Source of the DNA: Thermococcus sp. Bubb.Bath
Lineage (GTDB): Archaea; Methanobacteriota_B; Thermococci; Thermococcales; Thermococcaceae
NCBI RefSeq assembly: GCF_012027595.1
Contig: NZ_SNUR01000003.1
Span: forward strand, 186,001 to 250,000
Length of the DNA: 64,000 bases
Direction: 5' to 3'
Both the position numbers and the translations under genes were made by a program. Below, in pieces: positions 42,791-51,938 of this stretch. The notes under the pieces are model-generated. The model saw nothing but the letters and a program-made list of their open reading frames with translations, was not told the DNA's origin and did not search any database. Position 1 is the stretch's first letter. The number at the start of each line of letters is the position of its first letter.

Positions 42791-44254
42791 ATGAGAATCC
42801 TAGTGCTGGGGGGCGGCAGTATTGGCCGTCAGATAGCCGAATCCCTCAAGGGAGAGTTTGAGATAATCATCGTCGAGAAGGACGAAATCAGGGCCAAATC
42901 ACTGGCCGAAAGTGGCTTCAACGTGGTGCAGGGAGACTTTTCATACACCGCCACGCTCCTGAAAGCGGGCGTTGATAGGGCTGATGCAGTCGTCATAACC
43001 ACGAGAGACCTGGAAACAGCGAAAAAAACTGTGTATGTAATCAGAACCAATAACGGGGGAGTTCCAATAATAACCCTCCTCCCCGATGACATGCCGAAGG
43101 AGACACTGGAGGACGTTATCCTTGAGGAGTTCGAGAAGGAAGTGCACGTTGACCACGGCATCTATCCACAGAAGGCCATTACCGAAGCGTTCCTTCGCAC
43201 CCTACTCGAGCTGGGGGAGAGAAAGAACGCACTCATGCTATATAAAAAGCTCCAGGAGCTAAAAGGAAAGGGGGATTCCCTCCTCATCCTGACCCATGAC
43301 AATCCCGACCCCGACGCCATATCTGCCGCCGTAGCTCTCTCCGTCATAGCCCAGAACGCCGGTTTGAAAACGACCATAGCCCACGGGGGCGAGATCACCC
43401 ACCACGAGAACCAAGCCTTTGTGAACCTCCTCGGGGTTCACCTTAGGAAGGCCTCCCGCGGTTCATACGAGATAAGAAAGCACCCGTTCATAGCCCTAGT
43501 GGACTGCCAGCCCAACGGCAACCTGACGGTTTTGGATCCCGACGACCTCCCCAGGGTGCAGGTGATAATAGACCACCACCAGGTGTTCCAGCACCTCCAC
43601 GAGCTCCTGCCCGACGGTGCCTTCCTGGATATAAGGCCGGAGGTCAAGTCCTCCGCGGCGATACTGACGGAGTACATAAAGTCCCTCAACATAACGCCCT
43701 CCGAGAACCTCGCGACTGCCCTCTTCTATGGAATCTACACGGACACTAAGAAGTTCTCAAAGCTGAGCCACGTCGATTTGAAGGCGATAGAGTTCCTGGC
43801 CGGGCGCGTCAACCACGAACTCCTAGATAGAATAGAACACCCGGACATCTCAACAGAAACTGCGGAAATACTGGCAAGGGCCATACTCAACAGGAGGGCA
43901 TACAAAAATGTCGTCGTTTCCAACGTAGGTTTCATAAGGAATAGGGACGCCCTGGCAGAATCGGCGGATTTCCTCTTGAGGCTGGAAGGGATAAGCACTG
44001 TCCTGGTCTTTGGTATAGTGGACGATTATATAGAGATGTCGGCGAGAACGAGGGATGTCCGCGTGAACATAGGGGCCGTCATGAAGGAGGCCTTCAGCAA
44101 TATCGGGAGCGGGGGAGGGCACGCCACGATGGGCGGTGCCAGGATCCCCCTGGGACTCTTCAAGCTCGCGAAGGACAAGAACTCATTGCTGAGGCTCGCC
44201 GAGGAAGCTATAACCGAGAAGTTTCTCGAAGCCCTTCACGTTAAGGAAGGCTGA
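42791..44254 (+). CDS. TrkA-N (RCK) / DHH-DHHA1 phosphoesterase fusion
   Basis: 487 residues. Residues 1-110 are a Rossmann RCK N-domain (RILVLGGGSIGRQIAESL, IIIVEKDEIRAKSL, DAVVITTRD) that binds NAD(H) or a similar nucleotide. A DHH domain follows: LTHDNPDPDAISAA, VDCQPNGN, and VIIDHHQ, the Mn-binding DHH triad. The C-terminal DHHA1 domain has GSGGGHATMGGARIP. DHH enzymes of this type cleave small oligonucleotides (nanoRNA) or cyclic dinucleotides. The RCK part suggests nucleotide-gated control. No membrane channel is fused. Its promoter contains two inverted repeats. Confidence 0.88.
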   Translation: MRILVLGGGSIGRQIAESLKGEFEIIIVEKDEIRAKSLAESGFNVVQGDFSYTATLLKAGVDRADAVVITTRDLETAKKTVYVIRTNNGGVPIITLLPDDMPKETLEDVILEEFEKEVHVDHGIYPQKAITEAFLRTLLELGERKNALMLYKKLQELKGKGDSLLILTHDNPDPDAISAAVALSVIAQNAGLKTTIAHGGEITHHENQAFVNLLGVHLRKASRGSYEIRKHPFIALVDCQPNGNLTVLDPDDLPRVQVIIDHHQVFQHLHELLPDGAFLDIRPEVKSSAAILTEYIKSLNITPSENLATALFYGIYTDTKKFSKLSHVDLKAIEFLAGRVNHELLDRIEHPDISTETAEILARAILNRRAYKNVVVSNVGFIRNRDALAESADFLLRLEGISTVLVFGIVDDYIEMSARTRDVRVNIGAVMKEAFSNIGSGGGHATMGGARIPLGLFKLAKDKNSLLRLAEEAITEKFLEALHVKEG

Positions 44255-44395
44255 GCCTGTGGGCCCGGCCCATCCCCCACTTTCATCGAACGCCGGAGGG
44301 CGTACTCCAGCGGGCCGGAGGGGGCGGGCTCTGTGCGCCCGGCATCGTCTTACCCGCTCACGGCAACCCGAAAGCTCCCGGGCGCGACCGTCATG
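44255..44395 (-). ncRNA. Possible two-hairpin H/ACA guide RNA (GC-rich element)
   Basis: A GC-rich block lies between the DHH stop and the mat promoter. On the minus strand, GCGCCCGG (44385-44378) pairs perfectly with CCGGGCGC (44342-44335), directly followed by ACA (44334-44332). A second hairpin follows, with stem arms GCCCGCCCCC/GGGGGATGGGC or CCGGCCC/GGGCCGG and an inner stem CGCTGGAG/CTCCGGCG. ACA (44260-44258) stands three bases before the likely 3' end. Two hairpins each followed by ACA fit an archaeal H/ACA RNA. A plus-strand structured 3' UTR, or an unclassified high-GC RNA of the hgc type, is the alternative. No promoter was fixed. Confidence 0.45.
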
Positions 44396-44537
44396 GAAAA
44401 TTTTTCGGGAGGGATTTTAAGGTTTTTGAATTTGATAACCAGTAGGAATATTCATTGGAGCACTTCATGCCGAAAAGTATATAAGCGGATGAACAGACCC
44501 GAACAATGCCCCAGTTAATTTGTAGAAGGTGATGATC
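44396..44537 (+). promoter_or_regulatory. mat promoter region and leader
   Basis: The block changes sharply from GC-rich to AT-rich. The BRE/TATA CGAAAAGTATATAAG lies at 44471-44485, leaving a leader of about 30 bases. GGTGATGATC precedes the ATG. No riboswitch structure was seen in the leader. Confidence 0.6.
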
Positions 44538-45755
44538 ATGGCGGAGAAGGTTAGGAACATCGTCGTTGAGGAAATGATGAGGACCCCTGTTGAAATGCAG
44601 CAGGTTGAGCTCGTCGAGAGGAAGGGTATCGGACACCCCGACAGCATAGCGGATGGAATCGCTGAGTCCGTCAGCAGGGCCCTCTCAAGTGAGTACATCA
44701 AGAGGTATGGAATCATACTCCACCACAACACCGACCAGGTTGAGGTCGTCGGAGGAAAAGCCTACCCGCGCTTCGGCGGCGGTGAGGTCATCAAGCCGAT
44801 ATACATCCTTCTCTCAGGAAGGGCGGTTGAGATAGTCGATAAGGAGGAGTTCCCGGTACACGAAGTTGCCATAAAGGCCGCGAGGGACTACCTCAAGAAG
44901 GCCGTTAGACACCTCGACCTCGAAAATCACGTCATTATCGACTCCCGCATCGGCCAGGGAAGCGTTGACCTCGTCGGAGTCTTCAACAAGGCCAAGGAGA
45001 ACCCGATTCCACTTGCCAACGACACCTCCTTTGGCGTCGGCTACGCCCCTCTCAGCGAGACAGAGAGGATAGTCCTCGAGACCGAGAAGCTCCTCAACAG
45101 CGACGAGTTCAAGAAGAAGTGGCCCGCGGTTGGAGAGGACATCAAGGTCATGGGCCTCAGGAAGGGCGATGAGATAGACCTCACGATTGCAGCGGCTATA
45201 GTTGACAGCGAAGTCGACACCCCGGACGACTACATGGCGGTAAAAGAGGCCATCCACGACGCGGCATGGGAAATCGTGGAGGAACACACCCAGAGGCCGA
45301 CCAAGGTCTACGTCAACACCGCTGACGACCCGAAGAAGGACATCTACTACATCACCGTCACCGGTACCAGCGCCGAGGCTGGAGACGATGGCAGCGTTGG
45401 AAGAGGCAACAGAGTTAACGGCCTCATCCCGCCAAACAGGCACATGAGCATGGAGGCCGCAGCTGGCAAGAACCCCGTTTCTCACGTCGGAAAGATATAC
45501 AACATCCTAGCCACCCTCATAGCCAAAGACATAGCCGAGCAGGTCGAAGGCGTTGAGGAGGTTTACGTCAGGATACTCAGCCAGATAGGCAAGCCCATCG
45601 ACGAGCCGCTCGTTGCCAGCGTCCAGGTCATTCCGAAGAAGGGCTACTCCCTTGACGTCATAGAGAAGCCAGCCTACGAAATAGCCGACGCCTGGCTCGA
45701 CGACATAACAAAGATACAGAAGCTCATCCTAGAGGAGAAGGTAACCGTCTTCTGA
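44538..45755 (+). CDS. mat: Archaeal S-adenosylmethionine synthetase
   Basis: 405 residues, the archaeal MAT family, which is distinct from bacterial MetK. Signatures are the start [27 protein letters not shown] (conserved region), [56 protein letters not shown] and [13 protein letters not shown]. It makes SAM from methionine and ATP, feeding the methyltransferases and (after decarboxylation) SpeE encoded in this window. The ATG at 44538 is chosen by its GGTGAT site; 44529 is an in-frame ATG. The last 27 bases overlap the convergent Lhr helicase. Confidence 0.95.
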   Translation: MAEKVRNIVVEEMMRTPVEMQQVELVERKGIGHPDSIADGIAESVSRALSSEYIKRYGIILHHNTDQVEVVGGKAYPRFGGGEVIKPIYILLSGRAVEIVDKEEFPVHEVAIKAARDYLKKAVRHLDLENHVIIDSRIGQGSVDLVGVFNKAKENPIPLANDTSFGVGYAPLSETERIVLETEKLLNSDEFKKKWPAVGEDIKVMGLRKGDEIDLTIAAAIVDSEVDTPDDYMAVKEAIHDAAWEIVEEHTQRPTKVYVNTADDPKKDIYYITVTGTSAEAGDDGSVGRGNRVNGLIPPNRHMSMEAAAGKNPVSHVGKIYNILATLIAKDIAEQVEGVEEVYVRILSQIGKPIDEPLVASVQVIPKKGYSLDVIEKPAYEIADAWLDDITKIQKLILEEKVTVF

Positions 45756-48368
45756 ACTCTCTTCCATTTTCATTCTCCTCCAACTGGCCTCTCCAATCAT
45801 CGCCATTATCTTCCTGTGGAGGGCCTTTATCATCTCCCTCCTGTCCTCCATGAGAACCACATCACTTGAACCTATCGCCTCGAGGTTGAAGGCGAACGGG
45901 CTCGGAAGCTCGTTTCTCTCGAAGACGACCTTAATCTTCCCCTCCCTCACCCAGCTCAGGAAGAGCTCAGCCTTTTCGACGTCCATCTTGTCCTCCATTA
46001 TTTCCCTGTAAACCTCTCTAAGGAGCGGGAAGTCCGGGTAGTGCTCCTTGAGAACCTTGAGGAGCGAAACCGCTATGACCTGCTGTCTACCAAGCCTCTT
46101 CTTCCTCCCCACGTATCTCCTAAGAATCAGGAAGCCCCTGTTGGCAACGTGCCTGAAGCGTCTCTTCAAAAGCTCCGTGTTGTCCAGCGCCCTCTTGAGT
46201 ATTTCCCTGAGATCCTCCAGCTGGAAGAGCTCCCTTATTTCGGTCTCGCTCAGCCTGGCCTCCTTTGGAACCCTAAGGAGGAAGCCGTTGTCGTTGAGGG
46301 CTATGCCGACGTTTACACCCTTCCACCGCCCGACGGCGTATGCAAAGGCCCTGCTGAGGGCATCGTTTGCCCTTCGCCCTATCAGAGTGTGGAAGAAGTA
46401 TTCATAGACCTTCTCCTTCTCTACCTCTTCAACCAGAACGGTTTCATCATCCGGAACCGTCGAATACCTCTCCTGCTCGCGGAAGTATGCTATTATTGCC
46501 TTGGCGGCCCTCTCGTCTATCCCGTACTTCTTCATGAGGAGGGACTTGGCCCGCTTGTTGTTCAACAGCCCCTTCACCTCTCCCCTGAAGCGCTGGACGT
46601 CGAGGGCCAGGTCAAAACTTAGCGGGAGCATCTCAGAGAACCAAGCGGGAATGGTGGGTTTCGCCCCTTCGCGCGGGACGACGTATATCCTGTTGCCCCT
46701 GCTCTTGATGAACTCGTACGTCCTTCCAGCCAAGACAAAGATGTCTCCCGGCATCAGCCTCTCGGCGAACTCCTCCTCAACTGTCCCGATTATCTGTTTG
46801 TCCATTGTGTAAACCCTAATCTTCGCCTCGTCTGGAATCGTTCCAACGTTCATGTAATAGATCGCCCTCGTCATCTTTCCACGCCTTCCGAACTTCCCGT
46901 CCTCCATCCAGATTTTGGCGTAGACCTTCCTGTCTTCAAGCCCCTCGTAGCCTCCGGAGAGGTACTTCAGGATGCTCATGAAGTCCTCGAAGGGAAGCTC
47001 GTGGAAGGGATAAGCTCTCCTAACGAGCCGATAGGCCTCTTCGACCTCCCAGACCTTGTAGAGGGCCATGCCGACTATGTGCTGGACGAGGACATCAAGC
47101 GGGTTCTTTGGGATTCTGACCCTATCTAATCTTCTGTTCCTCGCGTTGTGCGCTAAAACCGTAACCTCAACGAGGTCGTCCCTGTCGAGGGCGAGGATAA
47201 CGCCCTTGCTCACATCGTGGAGCCTGTGTCCAGCTCTACCTATGCGCTGGAGGGCTCGGTTAACGCTCTTTGGAGAGCCGATTAGGATGACGAGGTCTAT
47301 CGTCCCTATATCCAAACCTAACTCCAGAGATGTACTGCTGACAACCGCCCCCAGTTCTCCCCTCTTCAGCTTCCCCTCGACGTCCAGACGGACCTCTCTC
47401 GACAAGGAAGAGTGGTGAGCCTCTATCAAACCTTCAAACTCGGGAAACCTCTTTTTAAGGTTGAAGGCCACTCTCTCGGCACCGCTCCTCGTGTTGGTGA
47501 AGATGAGCGTCGTCCTGTGCTCCCTTATGAGCTCCACCAGGCGGTTGTAGAGGGCATCGCTTAGAGTTCCCGCGTCGGTGTAGATGAGGTCTTCCACAAC
47601 GCTCTCAACCTTTATTTCGGTCTGCTTTGCAAAGGAGACGTCCACGATAAGGCCTGGCCTTGGGGTTCCATCGTCGTTGAAGCCAAAGACGAACTTGGCA
47701 ACCTCCTCAAGCGGATGAATCGTCGCGCTCAGGCCAATCCTGATGAACTCGTTCTCGGCCATCTCCTGGAGCCTCTCAATGCTCAGCGCAAGGTGTGAGC
47801 CGCGCTTGTTTTCAGCGAGTGCGTGGACTTCGTCAATGATGACGTACTTTACCGTCTTCAGCCTCTCGCCGAACTTGGGGGCGTTCAAGGCTATCGCAAG
47901 GCTCTCAGGGGTGGTTATCAGGATGTGGGGCGGCTTCTTCACCATCTTGCTCTTCTGATAACTGGATGTGTCGCTCGTCCTTATCCCAACCCTTATTTCA
48001 GGCAGGTCATAGCCGAGTTCCTTGGCCACTTCCTGTATCTCAGCCAGCGGCCCCTCAAGGTTTCTCTTGATGTCGTTGTTCAGGGCCCTAAGGGGTGAGA
48101 CGTAGAGGACGTAGATTTTATCCTCAAGCTTTCCCTCTTTTCCGAGAAGAATCAGTTCGTTTATGGCGGAGAGAAAGGCGGAGAGAGTCTTTCCGGAGCC
48201 GGTGGGGGAGGAGATGAGGACGTTCTCTCCCTTGTGGATTTCAAGAACAGCATATCTCTGGGGAGGGGTGAAGGTGTCAAACTCCCGCTTAAACCACTCC
48301 CTAACCGGCTCGCTCAGAATGGAGTATATCTCCTCGTCCTCGTACCCCCTTTCGGCCCACCGTATCAT
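45729..48368 (-). CDS. lhr: Lhr-family ATP-dependent helicase
   Basis: 879 residues, superfamily 2 'Lhr-core' architecture. RecA domain 1 has Q-motif TPPQRYAV, Walker [14 protein letters not shown]-box [10 protein letters not shown] and SAT LSATIHP. RecA domain 2 has [14 protein letters not shown] and [10 protein letters not shown] winged helix and the large beta-barrel Lhr domain follow ([28 protein letters not shown]). Lhr enzymes translocate 3'-5' on DNA and unwind RNA:DNA hybrids, acting in DNA repair. The stop overlaps mat. A metallophosphoesterase gene lies directly upstream on the same strand, a pairing also seen with bacterial Lhr. Confidence 0.92.
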   Translation of the reverse strand: MIRWAERGYEDEEIYSILSEPVREWFKREFDTFTPPQRYAVLEIHKGENVLISSPTGSGKTLSAFLSAINELILLGKEGKLEDKIYVLYVSPLRALNNDIKRNLEGPLAEIQEVAKELGYDLPEIRVGIRTSDTSSYQKSKMVKKPPHILITTPESLAIALNAPKFGERLKTVKYVIIDEVHALAENKRGSHLALSIERLQEMAENEFIRIGLSATIHPLEEVAKFVFGFNDDGTPRPGLIVDVSFAKQTEIKVESVVEDLIYTDAGTLSDALYNRLVELIREHRTTLIFTNTRSGAERVAFNLKKRFPEFEGLIEAHHSSLSREVRLDVEGKLKRGELGAVVSSTSLELGLDIGTIDLVILIGSPKSVNRALQRIGRAGHRLHDVSKGVILALDRDDLVEVTVLAHNARNRRLDRVRIPKNPLDVLVQHIVGMALYKVWEVEEAYRLVRRAYPFHELPFEDFMSILKYLSGGYEGLEDRKVYAKIWMEDGKFGRRGKMTRAIYYMNVGTIPDEAKIRVYTMDKQIIGTVEEEFAERLMPGDIFVLAGRTYEFIKSRGNRIYVVPREGAKPTIPAWFSEMLPLSFDLALDVQRFRGEVKGLLNNKRAKSLLMKKYGIDERAAKAIIAYFREQERYSTVPDDETVLVEEVEKEKVYEYFFHTLIGRRANDALSRAFAYAVGRWKGVNVGIALNDNGFLLRVPKEARLSETEIRELFQLEDLREILKRALDNTELLKRRFRHVANRGFLILRRYVGRKKRLGRQQVIAVSLLKVLKEHYPDFPLLREVYREIMEDKMDVEKAELFLSWVREGKIKVVFERNELPSPFAFNLEAIGSSDVVLMEDRREMIKALHRKIMAMIGEASWRRMKMEESSEDGYLLL

Positions 48369-48414
48369 GATCGGTACTTCTTAGGTTCGATTAAAAACTT
48401 TTTGGCTTCCAAAA

Positions 48415-49104
48415 TCAAACCAAACTTAGCTTTCTCAGGGCATCCATAAGCTTCCCCAGCTCTCCAAAGTCGAGTACTTCATCCCCCAGCGGCACCAGAA
48501 CCCTGAGCTTCGAGATATCAAACTTTCGAAGGAATGGAGAAACTATCTCCCTCGTCACATCGTTCCCGTAGGCCCAGGGGCTGAAAGCTGGAAGGACTAT
48601 CAGTTCTTCTCCTGCCAGAAATGCCGGGACCTTTATCGCGGCACCAACCTCATCTCTCAACCTTATAGCAGGATGCTCATGGCCGATTATGAAGCGCTTT
48701 CCTCTCACAAGCTTGTGGCCGTGAACGACCTTCCAGCCGGAGAGCTCAAGTTCGTCTACTATCTCAACCCCCAGTTCCCGGAGCCAGAGGATTCCAACGT
48801 CGTGGTTGCCCCGGACGAGAATTATCTCATCAACAAGCCCGTTAATCCCTTCAAAGAACGTCCTAAGCTCCTGCATCTCCCTCTTCAACGGAACAAAGGA
48901 GTGCTTGAGGTCGCCGTCTATGATGAGCCTCTTAGGCTTCTCCTTTTTAAGAAGCCCTTGGAGAGAGGAGATTAGCTCGTCCAAGAGCTTGGGGATGTAG
49001 TGGCCCTCGCTAACCATAGCCTCCTCGAAGCCTACGTGGAGGTCGGCGACGATTAGGGTATTCCCAATCTTCAGCGCTTTCTCGGGGAGGAACTCAAACT
49101 TCAT
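48415..49104 (-). CDS. Calcineurin-like metallophosphoesterase (Icc-type)
   Basis: 229 residues. Metal motifs are ADLHVGFE (D-x-H), IIDGDLKH (GD), LVRGNHDV (GNHD), VVHGHK and IIGHEHP (GHxH), all in correct order. It would hydrolyse phosphodiesters, and a nuclease function fits its position next to lhr. Relatives in bacterial Lhr operons are DNA nucleases or phosphatases implicated in repair. It is cytoplasmic, with a basic C-terminus. It lies 46 bases upstream of lhr and 35 bases downstream of the winged-helix gene on the same strand, so cotranscription is plausible. Confidence 0.86.
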   Translation of the reverse strand: MKFEFLPEKALKIGNTLIVADLHVGFEEAMVSEGHYIPKLLDELISSLQGLLKKEKPKRLIIDGDLKHSFVPLKREMQELRTFFEGINGLVDEIILVRGNHDVGILWLRELGVEIVDELELSGWKVVHGHKLVRGKRFIIGHEHPAIRLRDEVGAAIKVPAFLAGEELIVLPAFSPWAYGNDVTREIVSPFLRKFDISKLRVLVPLGDEVLDFGELGKLMDALRKLSLV

Positions 49105-49139
49105 GGAGAAAAGTTAGAAAGGGGGTTAAAAACCCTAAC

Positions 49140-50264
49140 TCAATCGAGCACCAGCTCGACCCAGTTTTCCCTCCCGAGCTTGTAAACGCGGACGAGACCG
49201 CGCTCTTCGAGCCTCTTGAACATCCTCCATGCTGTCGTCTTCGGAAGGCCGAGTGCGTCCCTAACCTTGGACTGGGGTGCCTTTCCGCCGTTTTCGACGA
49301 GGTATATCAGGGCTCCCCTCTCGTCGTCGTTGAGGTCCGGGATGGACTCGATCTTCTCCCTGAACCTCTGGAGTGCCTCCGGGCTTGCGCCGCTCTCGAC
49401 TTTTTCAGGACCACTTCGACGGCGCAGGTAGAGATAGGCGCCGCCAGCGATCACCAGGATACCTATTAGGGCACCTATTATTTTTCCCGTCGATGAGCCG
49501 CCCGTTCCACCACCGGGGGTTGTTGTGGTCGTTCCGGTGGATGAGGTGGAAGTTGTCGTGGATGTCGTGGTAGTGCTTGTGGATGAAGAGGAAGCTGGTG
49601 AAGTGGAGGTAGAGGAGGTTGATGTTGTCGTCCCACCAGAGGGTATCGTCGAGGTAGTGGAAGGTGAAGAGGTCGTTGAGGAGGTGGATGACGTCGATGA
49701 AGTTGAAGAGCTAGAAGTGCTCGTTGAGCCCTGACCACCGGAAGAAGACGTTGTCGTGGTCGTCTGGACTGGGATTATGTAGGAGACGCTGACGTTCCCA
49801 GGGGGCATGACTATTGTGTTCCCCCGTATTTCAAGTGGGATATTGCTGAGGTCGGTTACTATGGCACCCCCTGGCAGGGTTATCGAAACCTCCACAGGGC
49901 TCTGGAGGGAGACCGTCCACACGGGCCCCTCCTTTGACGTCAGGTCAGGAGTGTAATAGGAGACGAGCACTTCACTAGCGTTTCCAAAATAAACAGTGGC
50001 ATCGGTCCCGTTGATATCCGCGGGAAGGACGTTTCCGTTCTCGTCCAGCGCAATGAACCCATCCACGTTGCTCCCAAGGAGGGGAACATCGAGCACCACT
50101 GTGTAGTTGGCAGTTAAGACGGTCTCGTTGACGAGGACGTAGCCATCGGGATAAACCGTCAAGGAGAGGGACTCGGTGTACTGCGCCGAGACTGTTGGGA
50201 GGGTAAACAAGGCCAGGATGAACGTGAAAACCATCAGTGAGCCCATGACACGGGCATTCTTCAT
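49140..50264 (-). CDS. Membrane-tethered winged-helix regulator with outer domain
   Basis: 374 residues. The signal peptide or first TM covers about 7-27. An outer beta domain of about 140 residues follows (SLSLTVYPDGYVLVNETVL, VWTVSLQSPVEVSITLPGG). A spacer of about 75 residues is almost wholly Ser, Thr and Gly. A second TM (GKIIGALIGILVIAGGAYLYL) leads to a cytosolic winged helix (LNDDERGALIYLVENGGKAPQSKVRDALGLPKTTAWRMFKRLEERGLVRV). It could carry a signal from outside directly to DNA. The family is common in Thermococcales without known ligand. The ATG at 50264 follows GGAGGTG. The minus-strand TATA (CGTTTTAAAC) lies at about 50336. Confidence 0.82.
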   Translation of the reverse strand: MKNARVMGSLMVFTFILALFTLPTVSAQYTESLSLTVYPDGYVLVNETVLTANYTVVLDVPLLGSNVDGFIALDENGNVLPADINGTDATVYFGNASEVLVSYYTPDLTSKEGPVWTVSLQSPVEVSITLPGGAIVTDLSNIPLEIRGNTIVMPPGNVSVSYIIPVQTTTTTSSSGGQGSTSTSSSSTSSTSSTSSTTSSPSTTSTIPSGGTTTSTSSTSTSPASSSSTSTTTTSTTTSTSSTGTTTTTPGGGTGGSSTGKIIGALIGILVIAGGAYLYLRRRSGPEKVESGASPEALQRFREKIESIPDLNDDERGALIYLVENGGKAPQSKVRDALGLPKTTAWRMFKRLEERGLVRVYKLGRENWVELVLD

Positions 50265-50458
50265 TTTTTCACCTCCTTCATCCACCCCATGAGATTTTTT
50301 CCTTACTCCACCAAACACACTAACAGGAACATTGTTTAAAACGTTTCCCCGAGAGCAGGCTTAACCGCTGAATTAGGAGAGGCCCTCAAAAAAACAAATA
50401 GGGATCGTAAATTAAAAAGAAATTCAAGGAAGAAAAAATGAAGATAAAAGTCGGTGAA
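50265..50458. other. Intergenic region with promoter and T-rich terminator
   Basis: About 190 bases without a gene. It holds the TATA box of the winged-helix gene near 50336-50345. Opposite-facing T-runs (read on the minus strand) at 50405-50455 probably end the His-rich protein transcript. Nothing else is evident. Confidence 0.5.
50405..50455 (-). terminator. Oligo-T terminator after the His-rich protein gene
   Basis: On the minus strand, directly after the stop at 50459, come CTTTTATC, ATTTTTTC and CTTTTTAATTT. Such T clusters stop archaeal transcription without a hairpin. Confidence 0.45.
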
Positions 50459-51466
50459 TCAGTGGTGGCCGTGACCCACGCCACGTCCTCCACCGTAGTG
50501 CACCGGCCAGTACATGCCCTCGTGCTTCTGGATCCACCTGAGCCTGAAAGCGGCCATCCTGATGTCAGGGAGGGACGTTTTGATGAGCTGGAGGGCCTCC
50601 TTAATTTTGCCCTCCCTGATGAGCTCAGTCACGTTCTGCCTGAGCTGGATGAGCTGCTGGGTGAGGTTCTTGATGACGCTGACATTTGCTCCCGTAAAGT
50701 TCTGGAGCCTCTCAAGGGCCCTTATCTGCATGTCAAGCTTCCGGGAAAAGGCGTTTGCGATGCCATGAGCGTGCTCCACGACGAACTGCCTCATGAGCCC
50801 CCTAATTGCCTGGTCAAGCTGTCCCCTGAGCTCCCTCGCTCTGGGCAGATCAGTCCTGAGGGCGGTTGCGTTGCCGCTCATCGCATCGACCACAACCTTC
50901 TTGTAGGCTTCCCTGGTTGCATTGTAGAGCTCCTCCACTTTCGTCACGTTGAGGCCCTGCGCCTCAGCGGTCTTTATCAGCATCTTCACATGGAGGAAGT
51001 ACCCCCTCATGCGGAGTGCCTCGACCCTCGCGATTGTGCAGTTGTTTGGTTTCACTGGTTCAATCTTGCCCGCCTGCATAATAAGCACGCGCTTGTAGTC
51101 CCTCATCGCGGCAATGGCCGTGTGAATTGCCTCCTTGTAGCTCCCATTGTAATAAAGTGCCCATGCCTCCGTTCTAAGCTCCCCGGCGTTCTTGAAGAGT
51201 TCAACCGTCTCGTTGCTCACGTTGGTTGAGTTGGCCATGAGCTCAGACGTGTAGTTTGCCAGTCTGTCCACGATGCTCAGGAGGTCCTTCGCGGCCCTCT
51301 GGAGGGCGGTTACGCTCATGGTAACATTGGCCGTTGTGTTGGGGGCATTCCCATGTCCACTCTTCTCCTGAGCGCCGCTGGTGTTCCCTGCCAGTGCATA
51401 GGCCGGAACTATTGCCATTGTCATTATGAGTACAATCCCCACCACCAAAACCTTTCTCCCCACCAT
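50459..51466 (-). CDS. Exported helical protein with His-rich tail
   Basis: 335 residues. The signal peptide (VGRKVLVVGIVLIMTMAIVPAYALA) is followed by an almost all-helical body with many N-glycosylation-type sites (NTTANVT, NSTNVSNET). Repeating helical pairs occur, for example LFKNAGELRTEAWALYYNGS and ALERLQNFTGANVSVIKNL. The C-terminus GGGRGVGHGHH and the preceding KHEGMYWPVHYGG carry clustered His that could bind metal. No family is recognised. The ATG follows GGTGATGAGGC. TATA-like CTCATATACA stands at about 51507 and a second candidate (AACTTTTAGTA) further up. It sits beside the membrane winged-helix gene, a possible regulator. Confidence 0.72.
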   Translation of the reverse strand: MVGRKVLVVGIVLIMTMAIVPAYALAGNTSGAQEKSGHGNAPNTTANVTMSVTALQRAAKDLLSIVDRLANYTSELMANSTNVSNETVELFKNAGELRTEAWALYYNGSYKEAIHTAIAAMRDYKRVLIMQAGKIEPVKPNNCTIARVEALRMRGYFLHVKMLIKTAEAQGLNVTKVEELYNATREAYKKVVVDAMSGNATALRTDLPRARELRGQLDQAIRGLMRQFVVEHAHGIANAFSRKLDMQIRALERLQNFTGANVSVIKNLTQQLIQLRQNVTELIREGKIKEALQLIKTSLPDIRMAAFRLRWIQKHEGMYWPVHYGGGRGVGHGHH

Positions 51467-51616
51467 GCCTCATCACCATGAGTACCTGCAACGCCATTGT
51501 ATATGAGGGATTCGCCGAAACCTGAAGGAAGAATTCGTTTCAGAATGTTCCAATATCATAACATAGGTACTAAAAGTTTTCAAAGGCATATCAAACCCTG
51601 ATAAAGTATTGAAAAA

Positions 51617-51898
51617 TCAAACGACCCCATTATTTTCGAGTTCTCTGACGAGCAAGGCTATGTTACATATTCCCTCCAACACGCTTTCAAAATTCGGAGT
51701 CTCCCCAAATTGAGCAAACAGCGAGCCAAAGTTGGGGTGCCACGCGTCGACCTGCTCTCTCCCCTTTGCAGCGATGATATACACGACCCAGCCCTTCTCC
51801 TTGAGAACCTCCACGAGCTTCCAGGCACTAGTCATGTCGCCTTCATCCCGTATTTCGATTCCATACTCCTCACGAACCTTATCGAACAGCTCGTTCAT
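51617..51898 (-). CDS. Small hypothetical protein
   Basis: 93 residues, cytoplasmic alpha/beta: MNELFDKVREEYGIEIRDEG, TSAWKLVEVLKEKGWVVYIIAAKGREQVD, and a helical end SVLEGICNIALLVRELENN. GGTGAGAGC precedes the ATG. It looks like a genuine conserved small gene, but I do not recognise it. The region between it and the His-rich protein (51467-51616) holds only promoter elements. Confidence 0.62.
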   Translation of the reverse strand: MNELFDKVREEYGIEIRDEGDMTSAWKLVEVLKEKGWVVYIIAAKGREQVDAWHPNFGSLFAQFGETPNFESVLEGICNIALLVRELENNGVV

Positions 51899-51938
51899 GC
51901 TCTCACCGGAGTGAGTTAGAAGGACGGTTAATAAACTT

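Noticed and set aside
51467-51480. GTGATGAGG on the minus strand as a C box
   Set aside because: It is the ribosome binding site of the His-rich protein gene and no D box follows.
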